The notes under the pieces: generated by a model
What the model saw: only the letters and a program-made list of their open reading frames with translations
Told to the model about the DNA's origin: nothing
The model's database searches: none
Shown here: positions 56,242-64,000 of the stretch, piece after piece
Numbering within the stretch: the stretch's first letter is position 1
Layout of the letters: each line of letters opens with the position of its first letter
Source: Streptomyces composti
GTDB taxonomy: Bacteria; Actinomycetota; Actinomycetes; Streptomycetales; Streptomycetaceae
Direction of reading: 5' to 3'
DNA: 64,000 nucleotides
NCBI RefSeq assembly: GCF_012034205.1
Contig: NZ_JAATEM010000011.1
Span: forward strand, 1 to 64,000
Position numbers and translations under genes: made by a program

Positions 56242-56658
56242 TCAGCGCCTCGGGGCCCCGCGGGTGGCGTCGCGGCAGAGCAGGCGCAGGGAGCCGTCGC
56301 CGGTGTAGCAGCGGCGGGCCTCATCGATGGGGTCCCACAGGCGGCCGTCCGGGGTGCGCACCCAGTGGTCGCCACCCGAGGCCCACCACTCGCCGCCGGT
56401 CTGACGGACGATCACCTCACCGGCGTAGGCCCCGAAGCCGCGCAGCACCGTCTCCACGGCGGCGTACGGGGCGGACTCGCGGCGTATGCCCTCGATCATC
56501 CGGTCGACGCTCCACAGGCTGCGGGCCGAGTAGTCGAGCCGCAGCCGTGCTCCCTCGCGCATCGCGGCCACCGCGTCGGCCGCCCACCGGACGGGTCTGG
56601 CGGCGGCGCCGGGCCGGGCGGTGTGCTGCTGGGTCGTCGTGTTCGTCGCAGTCGTCAC
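56242..56658 (-). CDS. Hypothetical protein
   Basis: 138 residues from GTG 56658. A compact alpha/beta protein without signal or membrane segment: LRLDYSARSLWSVDRMIEGIRRE, then LRGFGAYAGEVIVRQTGGEWWASGGDHWVRTPDGRLWDPIDEARR. The pattern (helix, then GAYxGEVxxR..GGxW) recalls DUF3806/DUF6278-like proteins, but I cannot assign a function. Confidence 0.75.
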   Translation of the reverse strand: MTTATNTTTQQHTARPGAAARPVRWAADAVAAMREGARLRLDYSARSLWSVDRMIEGIRRESAPYAAVETVLRGFGAYAGEVIVRQTGGEWWASGGDHWVRTPDGRLWDPIDEARRCYTGDGSLRLLCRDATRGAPRR

Positions 56659-56814
56659 ATGAGCAAGAGCGCGGCGGCAGCGTGTTCCGTCACCGGTTTT
56701 CGGGCGTGTTCCCGCAACCGGCGCCGGATCGGCGCAGGTCCGCCCCAGCTTCGCCGCACGGCTGTCACAGACGGCCGCGGGAGGGACGTTCGCACGGCTC
56801 CGGAAGCAAGGCGT

Positions 56815-57375
56815 CTAACCGTCGCGGCGGCTGCGGCGGGAGAGGGCGGCGCGCAGGACGCGGCGACCCTCGGTGGTGACCTCCAGGGCGCGGCGCAGCC
56901 CGGCCGGGCCGTGCACGGAGAGGACCTCCAGGACGGTGACCTGGCGGCGCAGTTCGGCGGCGACGAGCGGCGACATGCCGTCGGTGCGGCCCTCGCGGGG
57001 CGCGTCGACGGCGTCGGCGGGGTCCTCGGCGGGGTCGGCGCCGTCGAGGAGGCGGTGGATGCGCAGGGCGGCGACGGAGCTTGCGTCGGCCCAGGGCCGC
57101 AGGTCCCCGGCCGAGCGCTCGGCCGGGGCGGCCTCCAGCATGCGGTGGGCGAGGGTGACGGCCTCGTCGCCGCCGCACTGGTCGAACGTGTCGCGCACCC
57201 TGGCCAGCTGCTCCGGCCAGTCACCCGGGTCGGCGTCCACGGAGAGGCCCGCCCAGAGCGGGCGCAGCACCTCGTCGTCACCGCCCAGCAGGGGTACGCA
57301 CCGATCCAAACAAGCCAACCCACTCACGGCCAGCCCGAGCTCGTCGGCCTGTGCGATCCGTTCCACCAGGCTCAT
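56815..57375 (-). CDS. Hypothetical protein
   Basis: 186 residues from ATG 57375 with GGGAGG upstream. Mostly helical, acidic, cytosolic: LVERIAQADELGLAVSGLACLDRCVPLL, then WPEQLARVRDTFDQCGG and an HGPAGLRRALEVTTEGRRVLRAAL end. No recognised domain. Neighbours give no hint of function. Confidence 0.75.
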   Translation of the reverse strand: MSLVERIAQADELGLAVSGLACLDRCVPLLGGDDEVLRPLWAGLSVDADPGDWPEQLARVRDTFDQCGGDEAVTLAHRMLEAAPAERSAGDLRPWADASSVAALRIHRLLDGADPAEDPADAVDAPREGRTDGMSPLVAAELRRQVTVLEVLSVHGPAGLRRALEVTTEGRRVLRAALSRRSRRDG

Positions 57376-57481
57376 CCACGCCTCCCTCAGCGGGTTTCCC
57401 GGACCCCTGGCGAGGCCCCGGCGGGCCGTCTTCCTCACGGAGCCCGCATTTCCCCTTACTGCGTGCGACGGCCCAGTAGTG

Positions 57482-57988
57482 TCACTCGGGCACCACGCCG
57501 AGCCGGTCGAGCAGCCGGAAGAAGAGGTTTTCGGCCACCGGGTCGGGGTCGGCGGACAGCACTTCCACCAGGTCGTCGGCGGACACCGTGTGGCCCGCCT
57601 CGGCGGCCCAGTCGACGGCCCGCGCCGCGGCGTCGCGGGGTTCCAGGAAGTAGTCGTCGACGGTGAGTTCCTCCTCGCCGCCGGCGATGCGGCGGGCCAT
57701 GGCGGAGCGGGCGAGGCAGGTGGTCCAGGCGCCGCTCTAGGGGGCGGCGGCCTCCACCACCACGCAGTCGCTGTCCATGACGTAGCCGAACAGCGCGGGC
57801 GCGCCGGTCTCCCGGGCGAGGTCGTTCATGTTCCCGATGTCGGCTCCGGAGCTCGGGTACTCCCACACCTGCCAGCCGCCCGGTGCCGAGGTGCGCAGGG
57901 TCATGCCCTGGGCGGCACCGGACAGCGCGTCCAGTCCGGCGAGCGGCCGCTCCGCGCGGCCCACGACGAAATACCCCCAAAAGCCCAT
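57482..57988 (-). pseudogene. Hypothetical gene split by in-frame TAG
   Basis: ATG 57988 (MGFWGYFVVGRAERPLAG...) runs 83 codons to TAG at 57739-57737. The same frame then continues SGAWTTCLARSAMARR... for 85 more codons to 57482 (ending FRLLDRLGVVPE). The joined 168-residue product reads as one acidic protein, with YVMDSDCVVVE before the stop and DDYFLEPRDAAARAVDWAAEAGHTVSADDLVEVL after it. From memory, homologues in other Streptomyces are continuous. Nonsense mutation, sequencing error, or two-part expression (ATG 57700 internal) are the options. Confidence 0.7.
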
Positions 57989-58128
57989 GTGTCGGTGTTC
58001 CCCCTGGTGTTTCGGTTCCGGCTCAGCAGAACACCACCACAGTCGTACGGCAGTTCGCAGGCGGATGCGGCAATCCGCCCGTACGGGGTGCGGGGGTGCG
58101 GGACCGGCGGGCCCGCGGACCCCGGGGG

Positions 58129-59820
58129 TCAGCCGACCTGGCCGGCCAGCTCGCGGAACTCGTTCCAGGACAGCTCCGGCCGGCCGGGGTCCCACAGCTT
58201 CTGGACGGTGGCCCGCAGCGGCAGCCGGATGCCGGCCGCGACCTGCTCCTGGGTCTGGGCGCGGGGCAGGTCGCCCCAGATGGCGAAGGAGCCGCCGAGT
58301 ATCTGGGCGTCGTAGCGCTCGGGGACGGCGGTGGTGCCGCGCAGCACCCGCGGCGTCCACTGCTCGTAGATGCGCTGCCCGGTCGGGTAGGTGAAGGTCA
58401 GCGGCTCGCCGAGGACGTAGTAGAGGAACTCGTCGTTGTAGTTGACGACCTTGCGGCCCTCGGCGAGGTACTCCACGGGCTGCCGGGCGCCGATCTCCTT
58501 GCCGGTCCAGTAGGCGACCTGGATGTCCTTGGCGGCCTTCACCGAGCCGCCGCGGAAGAAGCCGTCGTTCCAGGCGCGCGGGGTGCGGCCCTTGGCGCGG
58601 ACGGTGGCGGCGCGGTCGTTGAGCCAGCCGGTGGTCAGGTCCTCGACGGTGGCGCCGGGGCCGTACCGCTCGCGCGCGGCGGCGGCCAGGCCCGGGAAGG
58701 ACGCCTCGGGGTCGGAGACCACCAGGGCCTGGTACTCGTCGCCGCCGAGGTGCCACTGGCTGCCGGGGAACAGCCCGGCGTACTCCTCGAGCAGCTCGTC
58801 GACGATCCGTGCGGACTTCTCCTTCGAGATGTCGATGGCCCCGCGCACGGCACCGCCGCCGGCGTTGCGCAGCTGCAGGTCCGGGTGGGCCGCGATGACC
58901 GCGCCCAGGTGTCCGGGCGAGTCGATCTCGGGCACCACGGTGATGTGCCGGCTCCTGGCGAGGTCGACGATCCGCTTCACCTGCGCCTTGGTGAGGTGCT
59001 CCCGGGACACCACCTCGGGGTGCGAGTCGGACTCGATGCGGAAGCCCTGGTCGTCGGAGAAGTGCAGCCCCAGCTCGTTGAACTTCAGGTCGCCGAGCTC
59101 GCGTATCCGGTCCTCGATCCAGTCGGCGGTGTAGTGCTTGCGGGCGATGTCCAGCGACAGCCCGCGCCGCGGCTTGGCGGGTGCGTCGCGCACGACGCCC
59201 TCGGGGGCGGTGCCGGCGCCCTTGACGGCCTGCTTGAGGGTGCGGGTGCCGTAGAAGACGCCGGCCTCGCCGGGGCCGCTGACCGTCACCCGGCCGCCGC
59301 GCACGGTCATGGTGTAGGACTCGGGGTTCGCCCCGGCGTCGCGGTTGAGCACCAGGCGCACGTCGCCGGTCTTCTCGTCGTCCTTCTCCCCCGCGTAGGT
59401 CAGGCCCAGCTCGCCGGCTATCAGCCGGCCCTCGTCGGCGAGGGCCGGGTCGTCCACGACCACCCGGTGTCCGCGCGCCGGGCGCCAGCCGGGGCCGCGT
59501 TCGGCGGTGTGCTCGCGGACCGCGGGTATGGTGCGGGGCGCCTTGGACAGCGGGTAGGAGCGGGTGGGGCTCGGGCTGGGGCGGTCGCCGGGCGTGGTCC
59601 CCGCGGCCTCGCCGGAGTCCTCGGGGCGCTCGCCGGCGGAGGCGGAGGCCGGTCCCTCGGCGGCGCCGTCGTCACCGGAGGAGGCCCACAGTCCGAGGCC
59701 GACGCCGGTACCGGCGACCAGCGCGGCGGCGGTCAGCGCCACCACCGCCACCCGTCGCTGCTTGATCCGCTGCACGGTGGTCCGTCGCCGGTGCTGCCCC
59801 TGCTGCCTGTGCTGACTCAC
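58129..59820 (-). CDS. Secreted beta-N-acetylhexosaminidase (GH20)
   Basis: 563 residues from GTG 59820, leaderless with TAGGTT seven bases upstream (ATG 59841 possible). A basic N terminus and single hydrophobic segment (about 24-47) act as signal anchor. A linker rich in Ser/Gly/Pro leads to a GH20b domain, then the catalytic TIM barrel: LSLDIARKHYTADWI, LNELGLHFSDDQGFRIE, VVPEIDSPGH, and the catalytic Asp-Glu pair in WHLGGDEY. It releases terminal GlcNAc from chitin or wall fragments. Confidence 0.94.
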   Translation of the reverse strand: MSQHRQQGQHRRRTTVQRIKQRRVAVVALTAAALVAGTGVGLGLWASSGDDGAAEGPASASAGERPEDSGEAAGTTPGDRPSPSPTRSYPLSKAPRTIPAVREHTAERGPGWRPARGHRVVVDDPALADEGRLIAGELGLTYAGEKDDEKTGDVRLVLNRDAGANPESYTMTVRGGRVTVSGPGEAGVFYGTRTLKQAVKGAGTAPEGVVRDAPAKPRRGLSLDIARKHYTADWIEDRIRELGDLKFNELGLHFSDDQGFRIESDSHPEVVSREHLTKAQVKRIVDLARSRHITVVPEIDSPGHLGAVIAAHPDLQLRNAGGGAVRGAIDISKEKSARIVDELLEEYAGLFPGSQWHLGGDEYQALVVSDPEASFPGLAAAARERYGPGATVEDLTTGWLNDRAATVRAKGRTPRAWNDGFFRGGSVKAAKDIQVAYWTGKEIGARQPVEYLAEGRKVVNYNDEFLYYVLGEPLTFTYPTGQRIYEQWTPRVLRGTTAVPERYDAQILGGSFAIWGDLPRAQTQEQVAAGIRLPLRATVQKLWDPGRPELSWNEFRELAGQVG

Positions 59821-59995
59821 ACCGCCCAACCTAAGGCCCATCCGGGTGACAGGCGTCGCCGAGCTGTTCTGAAACTCTCCCGTGCGAGTGAATTTCGGGC
59901 ATCGGTCGGACACCTCGTGGACTCACTCGATAACGTGATGTCACAACCCTCACACCATCCACCGGATCCACACGCGACACCCACGAGGACTCACG

Positions 59996-60541
59996 CTGCC
60001 TGCGCACCGTCTCCCAGACCTCCCCGGCCGTGTCGCCATACCCGGTCAGTCCCGCGGCGCGTCGCCGCTGACCCTGTTCAACACGGCCCCGCCCGAGATC
60101 GCGGAACGCACCCTTCTGGCCTGCCTGCACAGCCGCACCTGGGCCCGCCTCGTCGCCGGCCACCGCCCCTACCCGGACGCGGACGCCCTGCTGGCCGCCG
60201 CCGACGAGGCCGCCTACGACCTGGGCGCGGCCGACCTCGCCGAGGCACTGGCCGCCGAGTCCCTGCCGGACCTCCCGGAGGACACCTACTCGGCCGCCCA
60301 CACGGCCCTGAACGCCGCACAGGCGGCCTACGAGGCACGATTCGGACATGCGTTCGTCATCTGTCTGGACGAGGTACCCGCCGAGGAGCGCCTGGACCGG
60401 GTCCTCGCCGACATCCGGTCACGATTGGCCAACGATCCCGAGGAGGAGCGCCTGGTGGCCGCGGAGCAGCTACGCCGCCTGGCCCGGGGCCGTCTGCGCC
60501 GCTGCCTCAAGGGCGCCGGGGACTGCGCGACCAGCCGCTGA
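59996..60541 (+). CDS. OHCU decarboxylase-like protein, probable CTG start
   Basis: 181 residues in a frame with no ATG, GTG or TTG between the upstream stop (59936-59938) and the first conserved residues. GAGGA at 59985-59989 lies six bases before CTG 59996, giving LPAHRLPDLPGRV..., so CTG is the best start. Sequence follows the 2-oxo-4-hydroxy-4-carboxy-5-ureidoimidazoline decarboxylase family: LTLFNTAPPEIAERTLLACLHSRTWARLVAGHRPYPD, then AAQAAYEARFGHAFVICLD and a C-terminal EEERLVAAEQLRRLARGRL. It would complete conversion of urate to allantoin. No other urate genes are in the window. Confidence 0.78.
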   Translation: MPAHRLPDLPGRVAIPGQSRGASPLTLFNTAPPEIAERTLLACLHSRTWARLVAGHRPYPDADALLAAADEAAYDLGAADLAEALAAESLPDLPEDTYSAAHTALNAAQAAYEARFGHAFVICLDEVPAEERLDRVLADIRSRLANDPEEERLVAAEQLRRLARGRLRRCLKGAGDCATSR

Positions 60542-60751
60542 CGCCCACGCCCGGCGCAAATCCGTCCATACCGTCCCGCAAGCCGCTCCCCTAGCCCAGA
60601 AGCGTGCCACTTTGATCACACCCGCCGACCCCCGCTGAGCGCCGCGCCGACGGATGGCTACGATGCTGGGGGCCGGTGGACCGTACCCGGCCGGGCCCGA
60701 CCGACAGACAAGCCGGCGCGGCCCCAATCCCCGCTCCCGGAGGAAACTTCC

Positions 60752-61132
60752 GTGCCGGCTGGAACGCTGTACCGCGGCCGGGAAGGAATGTGGTCCTGGG
60801 TGGCTCACCGAGTCACCGGCGTCCTCATTTTCTTCTTCCTGTTCGTTCACGTGCTGGACACCGCTCTCGTGCGGGTGTCCCCGGAGGCCTACGACAAGGT
60901 CGTGGCCACGTACAAGACGCCGATCGTCGCGCTGCTGGAGTACGGCCTCGTCGCCGCCATCCTCTTCCACGCGCTCAACGGCCTGCGTGTGATCGCCGTC
61001 GACTTCTGGATCAAGGGGGCCCGGTACCAGAAGCAGATGCTCTGGACCGTCGTCGCCGTGTGGGTCGTGCTGATGCTGGGGGCGATCTACCCCGTCCTCG
61101 GCCACGCCGCTCGTGAACTGTTCGGGAGCTGA
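60752..61132 (+). CDS. sdhC: Succinate dehydrogenase cytochrome b subunit
   Basis: 126 residues from GTG 60752 with GGAGGAA upstream. Three hydrophobic helices: VAHRVTGVLIFFFLFVHVLDTAL (helix I with SdhC-type His), IVALLEYGLVAAILFHALNGLRVI (haem-ligand His), and LWTVVAVWVVLMLGAIYPVL. First gene of sdhCDAB. Confidence 0.95.
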   Translation: MPAGTLYRGREGMWSWVAHRVTGVLIFFFLFVHVLDTALVRVSPEAYDKVVATYKTPIVALLEYGLVAAILFHALNGLRVIAVDFWIKGARYQKQMLWTVVAVWVVLMLGAIYPVLGHAARELFGS

Positions 61133-61137
61133 CGCCA

Positions 61138-61620
61138 ATGTCCACGACTGAAACCTCCGCCTCCGGCATCGGCCCCGTCGAGGGCGAGTCCCTCTACTCC
61201 GTCGACAACCCGGCGCCGGTCATCGAGCCCCCGCGCAAGCGGACGAAGAAGACCCCGAAGACCACCCGCGGCAACTTCGAGATGGCCGCCTGGCTCTTCA
61301 TGCGCCTGTCCGGTGTGGTGCTGGTCGTCCTGGTCATCGGCCACCTGCTGATCCAGCTGGTGCTGGACGGCGGCGTGTCCAAGATCGGCTTCGCCTTCGT
61401 GGCGGGCCGCTGGGCCTCGCCGTTCTGGCAGGTCTGGGACCTGCTGATGCTGTGGCTCGCGATGCTGCACGGCGCCAACGGCCTGCGCACGGTCATCAAC
61501 GACTACGCCGAGCGGCCGAACACCCGGCTGTGGCTCAAGGGCCTGCTCTACACCGCCACGGTGTTCACCATCCTGCTGGGCACGCTGGTGATCTTCACCT
61601 TCGACCCGAACATCCGCTAG
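61138..61620 (+). CDS. sdhD: Succinate dehydrogenase hydrophobic anchor subunit
   Basis: 160 residues, five bases after sdhC. A soluble N terminus of about 45 residues is followed by three helices: [25 protein letters not shown] (His), [19 protein letters not shown] (His), and [20 protein letters not shown]. Anchors SdhA/SdhB and, with SdhC, forms the quinone site and haem pocket. Confidence 0.95.
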   Translation: MSTTETSASGIGPVEGESLYSVDNPAPVIEPPRKRTKKTPKTTRGNFEMAAWLFMRLSGVVLVVLVIGHLLIQLVLDGGVSKIGFAFVAGRWASPFWQVWDLLMLWLAMLHGANGLRTVINDYAERPNTRLWLKGLLYTATVFTILLGTLVIFTFDPNIR

Positions 61621-61639
61621 GCACGGGGCTGCGAGAATC

Positions 61640-63394
61640 ATGAAGATCCACAAGTACGACACCGTCATCGTCGGCGCCGGTGGCGCCGGTATGCGTGCCG
61701 CCATCGAGGCGACCAAGCGCAGCCGCACCGCTGTCCTGACCAAGCTCTACCCCACCCGCTCCCACACCGGCGCCGCGCAGGGCGGCATGGCCGCCGCGCT
61801 GGCCAACGTGGAGGAGGACAACTGGGAGTGGCACACCTTCGACACGGTCAAGGGCGGTGACTACCTGGTCGACCAGGACGCCGCCGAGATCCTGGCGAAG
61901 GAGGCCATCGACTCCGTCCTCGACCTGGAGAAGATGGGCCTGCCGTTCAACCGCACCCCGAACGGCACCATCGACCAGCGTCGCTTCGGCGGTCACAGCC
62001 GCAACCACGGCGAGGCCCCGGTCCGCCGCTCCTGCTACGCGGCCGACCGCACCGGCCACATGATCCTCCAGACGCTGTACCAGAACTGCGTCAAGGAGGG
62101 CGTGGAGTTCTTCAACGAGTTCTACGTCCTGGACCAGCTGATCACCGAGACGGACGGCATCAAGCGGTCCGCCGGCGTGGTGGCCTACGAGCTGGCCACC
62201 GGCGAGATCCACATCTTCCAGGCGAAGTCCGTGATCTACGCCTCCGGCGGCTGCGGCAAGTTCTTCAAGGTGACCTCCAACGCGCACACCCTGACCGGTG
62301 ACGGCCAGGCGGCCGTGTACCGGCGGGGCATCCCGCTGGAGGACATGGAGTTCTTCCAGTTCCACCCGACCGGCATCTGGCGCATGGGCATCCTGCTCAC
62401 GGAGGGCGCCCGCGGTGAGGGCGGCATCCTCCGCAACAAGGACGGCGAGCGCTTCATGGAGAAGTACGCGCCGGTCATGAAGGACCTCGCCTCCCGCGAC
62501 GTCGTCTCCCGCTCCATCTACACGGAGATCCGCGAGGGCCGCGGCTGCGGTCCCGAGGGCGACCACGTCTACCTGGACCTCACCCACCTGCCGCCGGAGC
62601 AGCTGGACGCCAAGCTGCCGGACATCACCGAGTTCGCGCGCACCTACCTCGGCATCGAGCCCTACACGGACCCGATCCCGATCCAGCCGACCGCGCACTA
62701 CGCCATGGGCGGCATCCCGACCAACGTCCAGGGCGAGGTGCTGGCGGACAACACCACCGTCGTCCCCGGCCTGTACGCGGCCGGTGAGGTCGCCTGCGTC
62801 TCCGTGCACGGCGCCAACCGCCTGGGCACCAACTCGCTGCTGGACATCAACGTGTTCGGCAAGCGGGCCGGTATCGCGGCGGCCGAGTACGCGCAGAGCG
62901 CCGACTTCGTGGAGCTGCCGGAGAACCCGGAGTCCTTCGTCGCCGAGCAGATCGAGCGGCTGCGCACCTCCACCGGCAACGAGCGGGTCGCCCAGCTCCG
63001 CCGGGAGCTGCAGGAGACCATGGACGCCAATGTGATGGTGTTCCGCACCGAGCAGACCATCAAGACGGCGGTCGAGAAGATCGCCGAGCTGCGCGAGCGC
63101 TACAAGAACGTCGCCATCCAGGACAAGGGCAAGCGGTTCAACACGGACCTGCTGGAAGCGATCGAGCTGGGCAACCTGCTGGACCTCGCCGAGGTCATGG
63201 CGGTGTCCGCCCTCGCCCGCAAGGAGTCGCGCGGCGGTCACTACCGCGAGGACTACCCGAACCGCGACGACGTCAACTTCATGCGCCACACCATGGCGTA
63301 CCGCGAGGTCGGCGCCGACGGCACCGAGACCGTCCGTCTGGACTACAAGCCGGTCGTCCAGACCCGCTACCAGCCGATGGAGCGTAAGTACTGA
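61640..63394 (+). CDS. sdhA: Succinate dehydrogenase flavoprotein subunit
   Basis: 584 residues. [13 protein letters not shown] binds [11 protein letters not shown] contains the residues that carry covalent [24 protein letters not shown] and [17 protein letters not shown] line the succinate site; [10 protein letters not shown] and [13 protein letters not shown] complete the family set. 19 bases after sdhD; its stop overlaps the sdhB ATG (TGATG). Confidence 0.97.
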   Translation: MKIHKYDTVIVGAGGAGMRAAIEATKRSRTAVLTKLYPTRSHTGAAQGGMAAALANVEEDNWEWHTFDTVKGGDYLVDQDAAEILAKEAIDSVLDLEKMGLPFNRTPNGTIDQRRFGGHSRNHGEAPVRRSCYAADRTGHMILQTLYQNCVKEGVEFFNEFYVLDQLITETDGIKRSAGVVAYELATGEIHIFQAKSVIYASGGCGKFFKVTSNAHTLTGDGQAAVYRRGIPLEDMEFFQFHPTGIWRMGILLTEGARGEGGILRNKDGERFMEKYAPVMKDLASRDVVSRSIYTEIREGRGCGPEGDHVYLDLTHLPPEQLDAKLPDITEFARTYLGIEPYTDPIPIQPTAHYAMGGIPTNVQGEVLADNTTVVPGLYAAGEVACVSVHGANRLGTNSLLDINVFGKRAGIAAAEYAQSADFVELPENPESFVAEQIERLRTSTGNERVAQLRRELQETMDANVMVFRTEQTIKTAVEKIAELRERYKNVAIQDKGKRFNTDLLEAIELGNLLDLAEVMAVSALARKESRGGHYREDYPNRDDVNFMRHTMAYREVGADGTETVRLDYKPVVQTRYQPMERKY

Positions 63395-64000
63395 TGGCTA
63401 CCCCTGTTCTGGACAAGGACGCGGCCGGCGCGCCCGGGCCCTCTTCCGCCGAGTCCCCGTACATCACGGTCACCTTCCGGGTCCGCCGGTTCAACCCGGA
63501 GGTCTCGGCGGAGGCGACCTGGGAGGACTTCCAGTTCGAGATCGACCCCAAGGAGCGGGTCCTCGACGGTCTGCACAAGATCAAGTGGGATCTGGACGGC
63601 ACGCTGACCTTCCGCCGCTCCTGCGCCCACGGCATCTGCGGCTCCGACGCCATGCGGATCAACGGCAAGAACCGTCTGGCGTGCAAGACGCTGATCAAGG
63701 ACATCAACCCGGAGAAGCCGATCACGATCGAGCCCATCAAGGGCCTGACGGTCCTGAAGGACCTGGTCGTGGACATGGAACCGTTCTTCCAGGCGTACCG
63801 GGACGTGATGCCCTTCCTGATCACGAAGGACACCAACGAGCCGACGCGCGAGCGTCTGCAGTCCGCCGAGGACCGCGAGCGCTTCGACGACACGACCAAG
63901 TGCATCCTGTGCGCGGCCTGCACCACCTCCTGCCCGGTGTTCTGGAACGACGGCCAGTACTTCGGCCCGGCCGCCATCGTCAACGCGCACCGCTTCATCT
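63394..64000 (+). CDS. sdhB: Succinate dehydrogenase iron-sulfur subunit (partial)
   Basis: The first 202 codons; the gene continues past the window. The 2Fe-2S site is SCAHGICGSDAMRINGKNRLACK, in which the third position is Asp rather than Cys, as in several actinobacterial and E. coli-type SdhB proteins. CILCAACTTSCPVFW begins the 4Fe-4S/3Fe-4S region; the last cluster cysteines lie beyond the end. Transfers electrons from SdhA FAD to quinone. Confidence 0.96.
   Translation, partial: MATPVLDKDAAGAPGPSSAESPYITVTFRVRRFNPEVSAEATWEDFQFEIDPKERVLDGLHKIKWDLDGTLTFRRSCAHGICGSDAMRINGKNRLACKTLIKDINPEKPITIEPIKGLTVLKDLVVDMEPFFQAYRDVMPFLITKDTNEPTRERLQSAEDRERFDDTTKCILCAACTTSCPVFWNDGQYFGPAAIVNAHRFI

Noticed and set aside
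57883..60594. 903-residue + strand ORF
   Set aside because: Antisense shadow of the hexosaminidase gene continuing out of frame into the OHCU decarboxylase gene.

Overview
The window is high-G+C DNA with strong third-position GC bias, Streptomyces-type regulators (SigQ/AfsQ1/AfsQ2, several ECF sigma factors) and many apparently leaderless promoters, so it is almost certainly chromosomal DNA of a Streptomyces. Gene order matches, from memory, the S. coelicolor segment running roughly from SCO4920 down to SCO4855. It also keeps the order seen around the Mycobacterium tuberculosis block lpdA-ami-deoD-pmmB-add-deoA-cdd-sdhCDAB, so the backbone is old and vertically inherited. No rRNA, tRNA, CRISPR, transposase or prophage gene was recognised.

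Layout. 0-0.6 kb: repeats. 0.6-11.1 kb: a DeoR-family regulator, a disulfide-reductase-like quinone reductase, a gamma-glutamylcyclotransferase-like protein, purine nucleoside phosphorylase, a PGM2-type phosphomutase, and deoC with two aldehyde dehydrogenase-family genes. 11.2-18.6 kb: a small secreted protein, a uridine-kinase-like P-loop protein, sigQ divergent from afsQ1-afsQ2-lipoprotein, VanZ, PspC and a second small secreted protein. 18.7-36 kb: adenosine deaminase; LysR/MFS; an ECF sigma with a SnoaL-like tail overlapped antisense by a STAS gene; an AEC transporter; a broken small membrane gene; then a leftward nucleoside ABC transporter operon ending in cdd and deoA, preceded by two paralogous BMP-type binding lipoproteins. 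36-46 kb: an M20 amidohydrolase, a methyltransferase and a nonulosonic-acid (Kdn/sialic-acid-like) cell-wall glycopolymer cluster (neuB, neuA-HAD fusion, polysialyltransferase-like and GT2 glycosyltransferases). 46-52 kb: TetR with an FAD monooxygenase, LysE exporter, methylmalonyl-CoA mutase large subunit, L,D-transpeptidase. 52-58 kb: two paralogous ECF sigma/membrane-protein cassettes, small hypothetical genes, and a gene split by an in-frame stop. 58-64 kb: GH20 hexosaminidase, an OHCU decarboxylase lacking a canonical start codon, and sdhCDAB, with sdhB cut by the window end.

How it works together. The strongest signal is a 12-bp palindrome, CTACGCGCGTAG, or near-copies of it, in front of purine nucleoside phosphorylase, deoC, adenosine deaminase, the ABC ATPase operon and both BMP lipoproteins. 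This defines a compact nucleoside uptake and degradation regulon. Import is by BMP plus ATPase plus two permeases. Deamination is by Add and Cdd, phosphorolysis by PNP and DeoA, pentose-phosphate isomerisation probably by the PGM2-type mutase, aldol cleavage by DeoC, and aldehyde oxidation by the adjacent ALDH pair. Three copies of a hairpin-containing intergenic repeat lie in the gaps of this nucleoside set. The DeoR protein at 0.6 kb is one candidate regulator, but the operator shape (even palindrome, central CpG) also fits a LacI-family protein encoded elsewhere.
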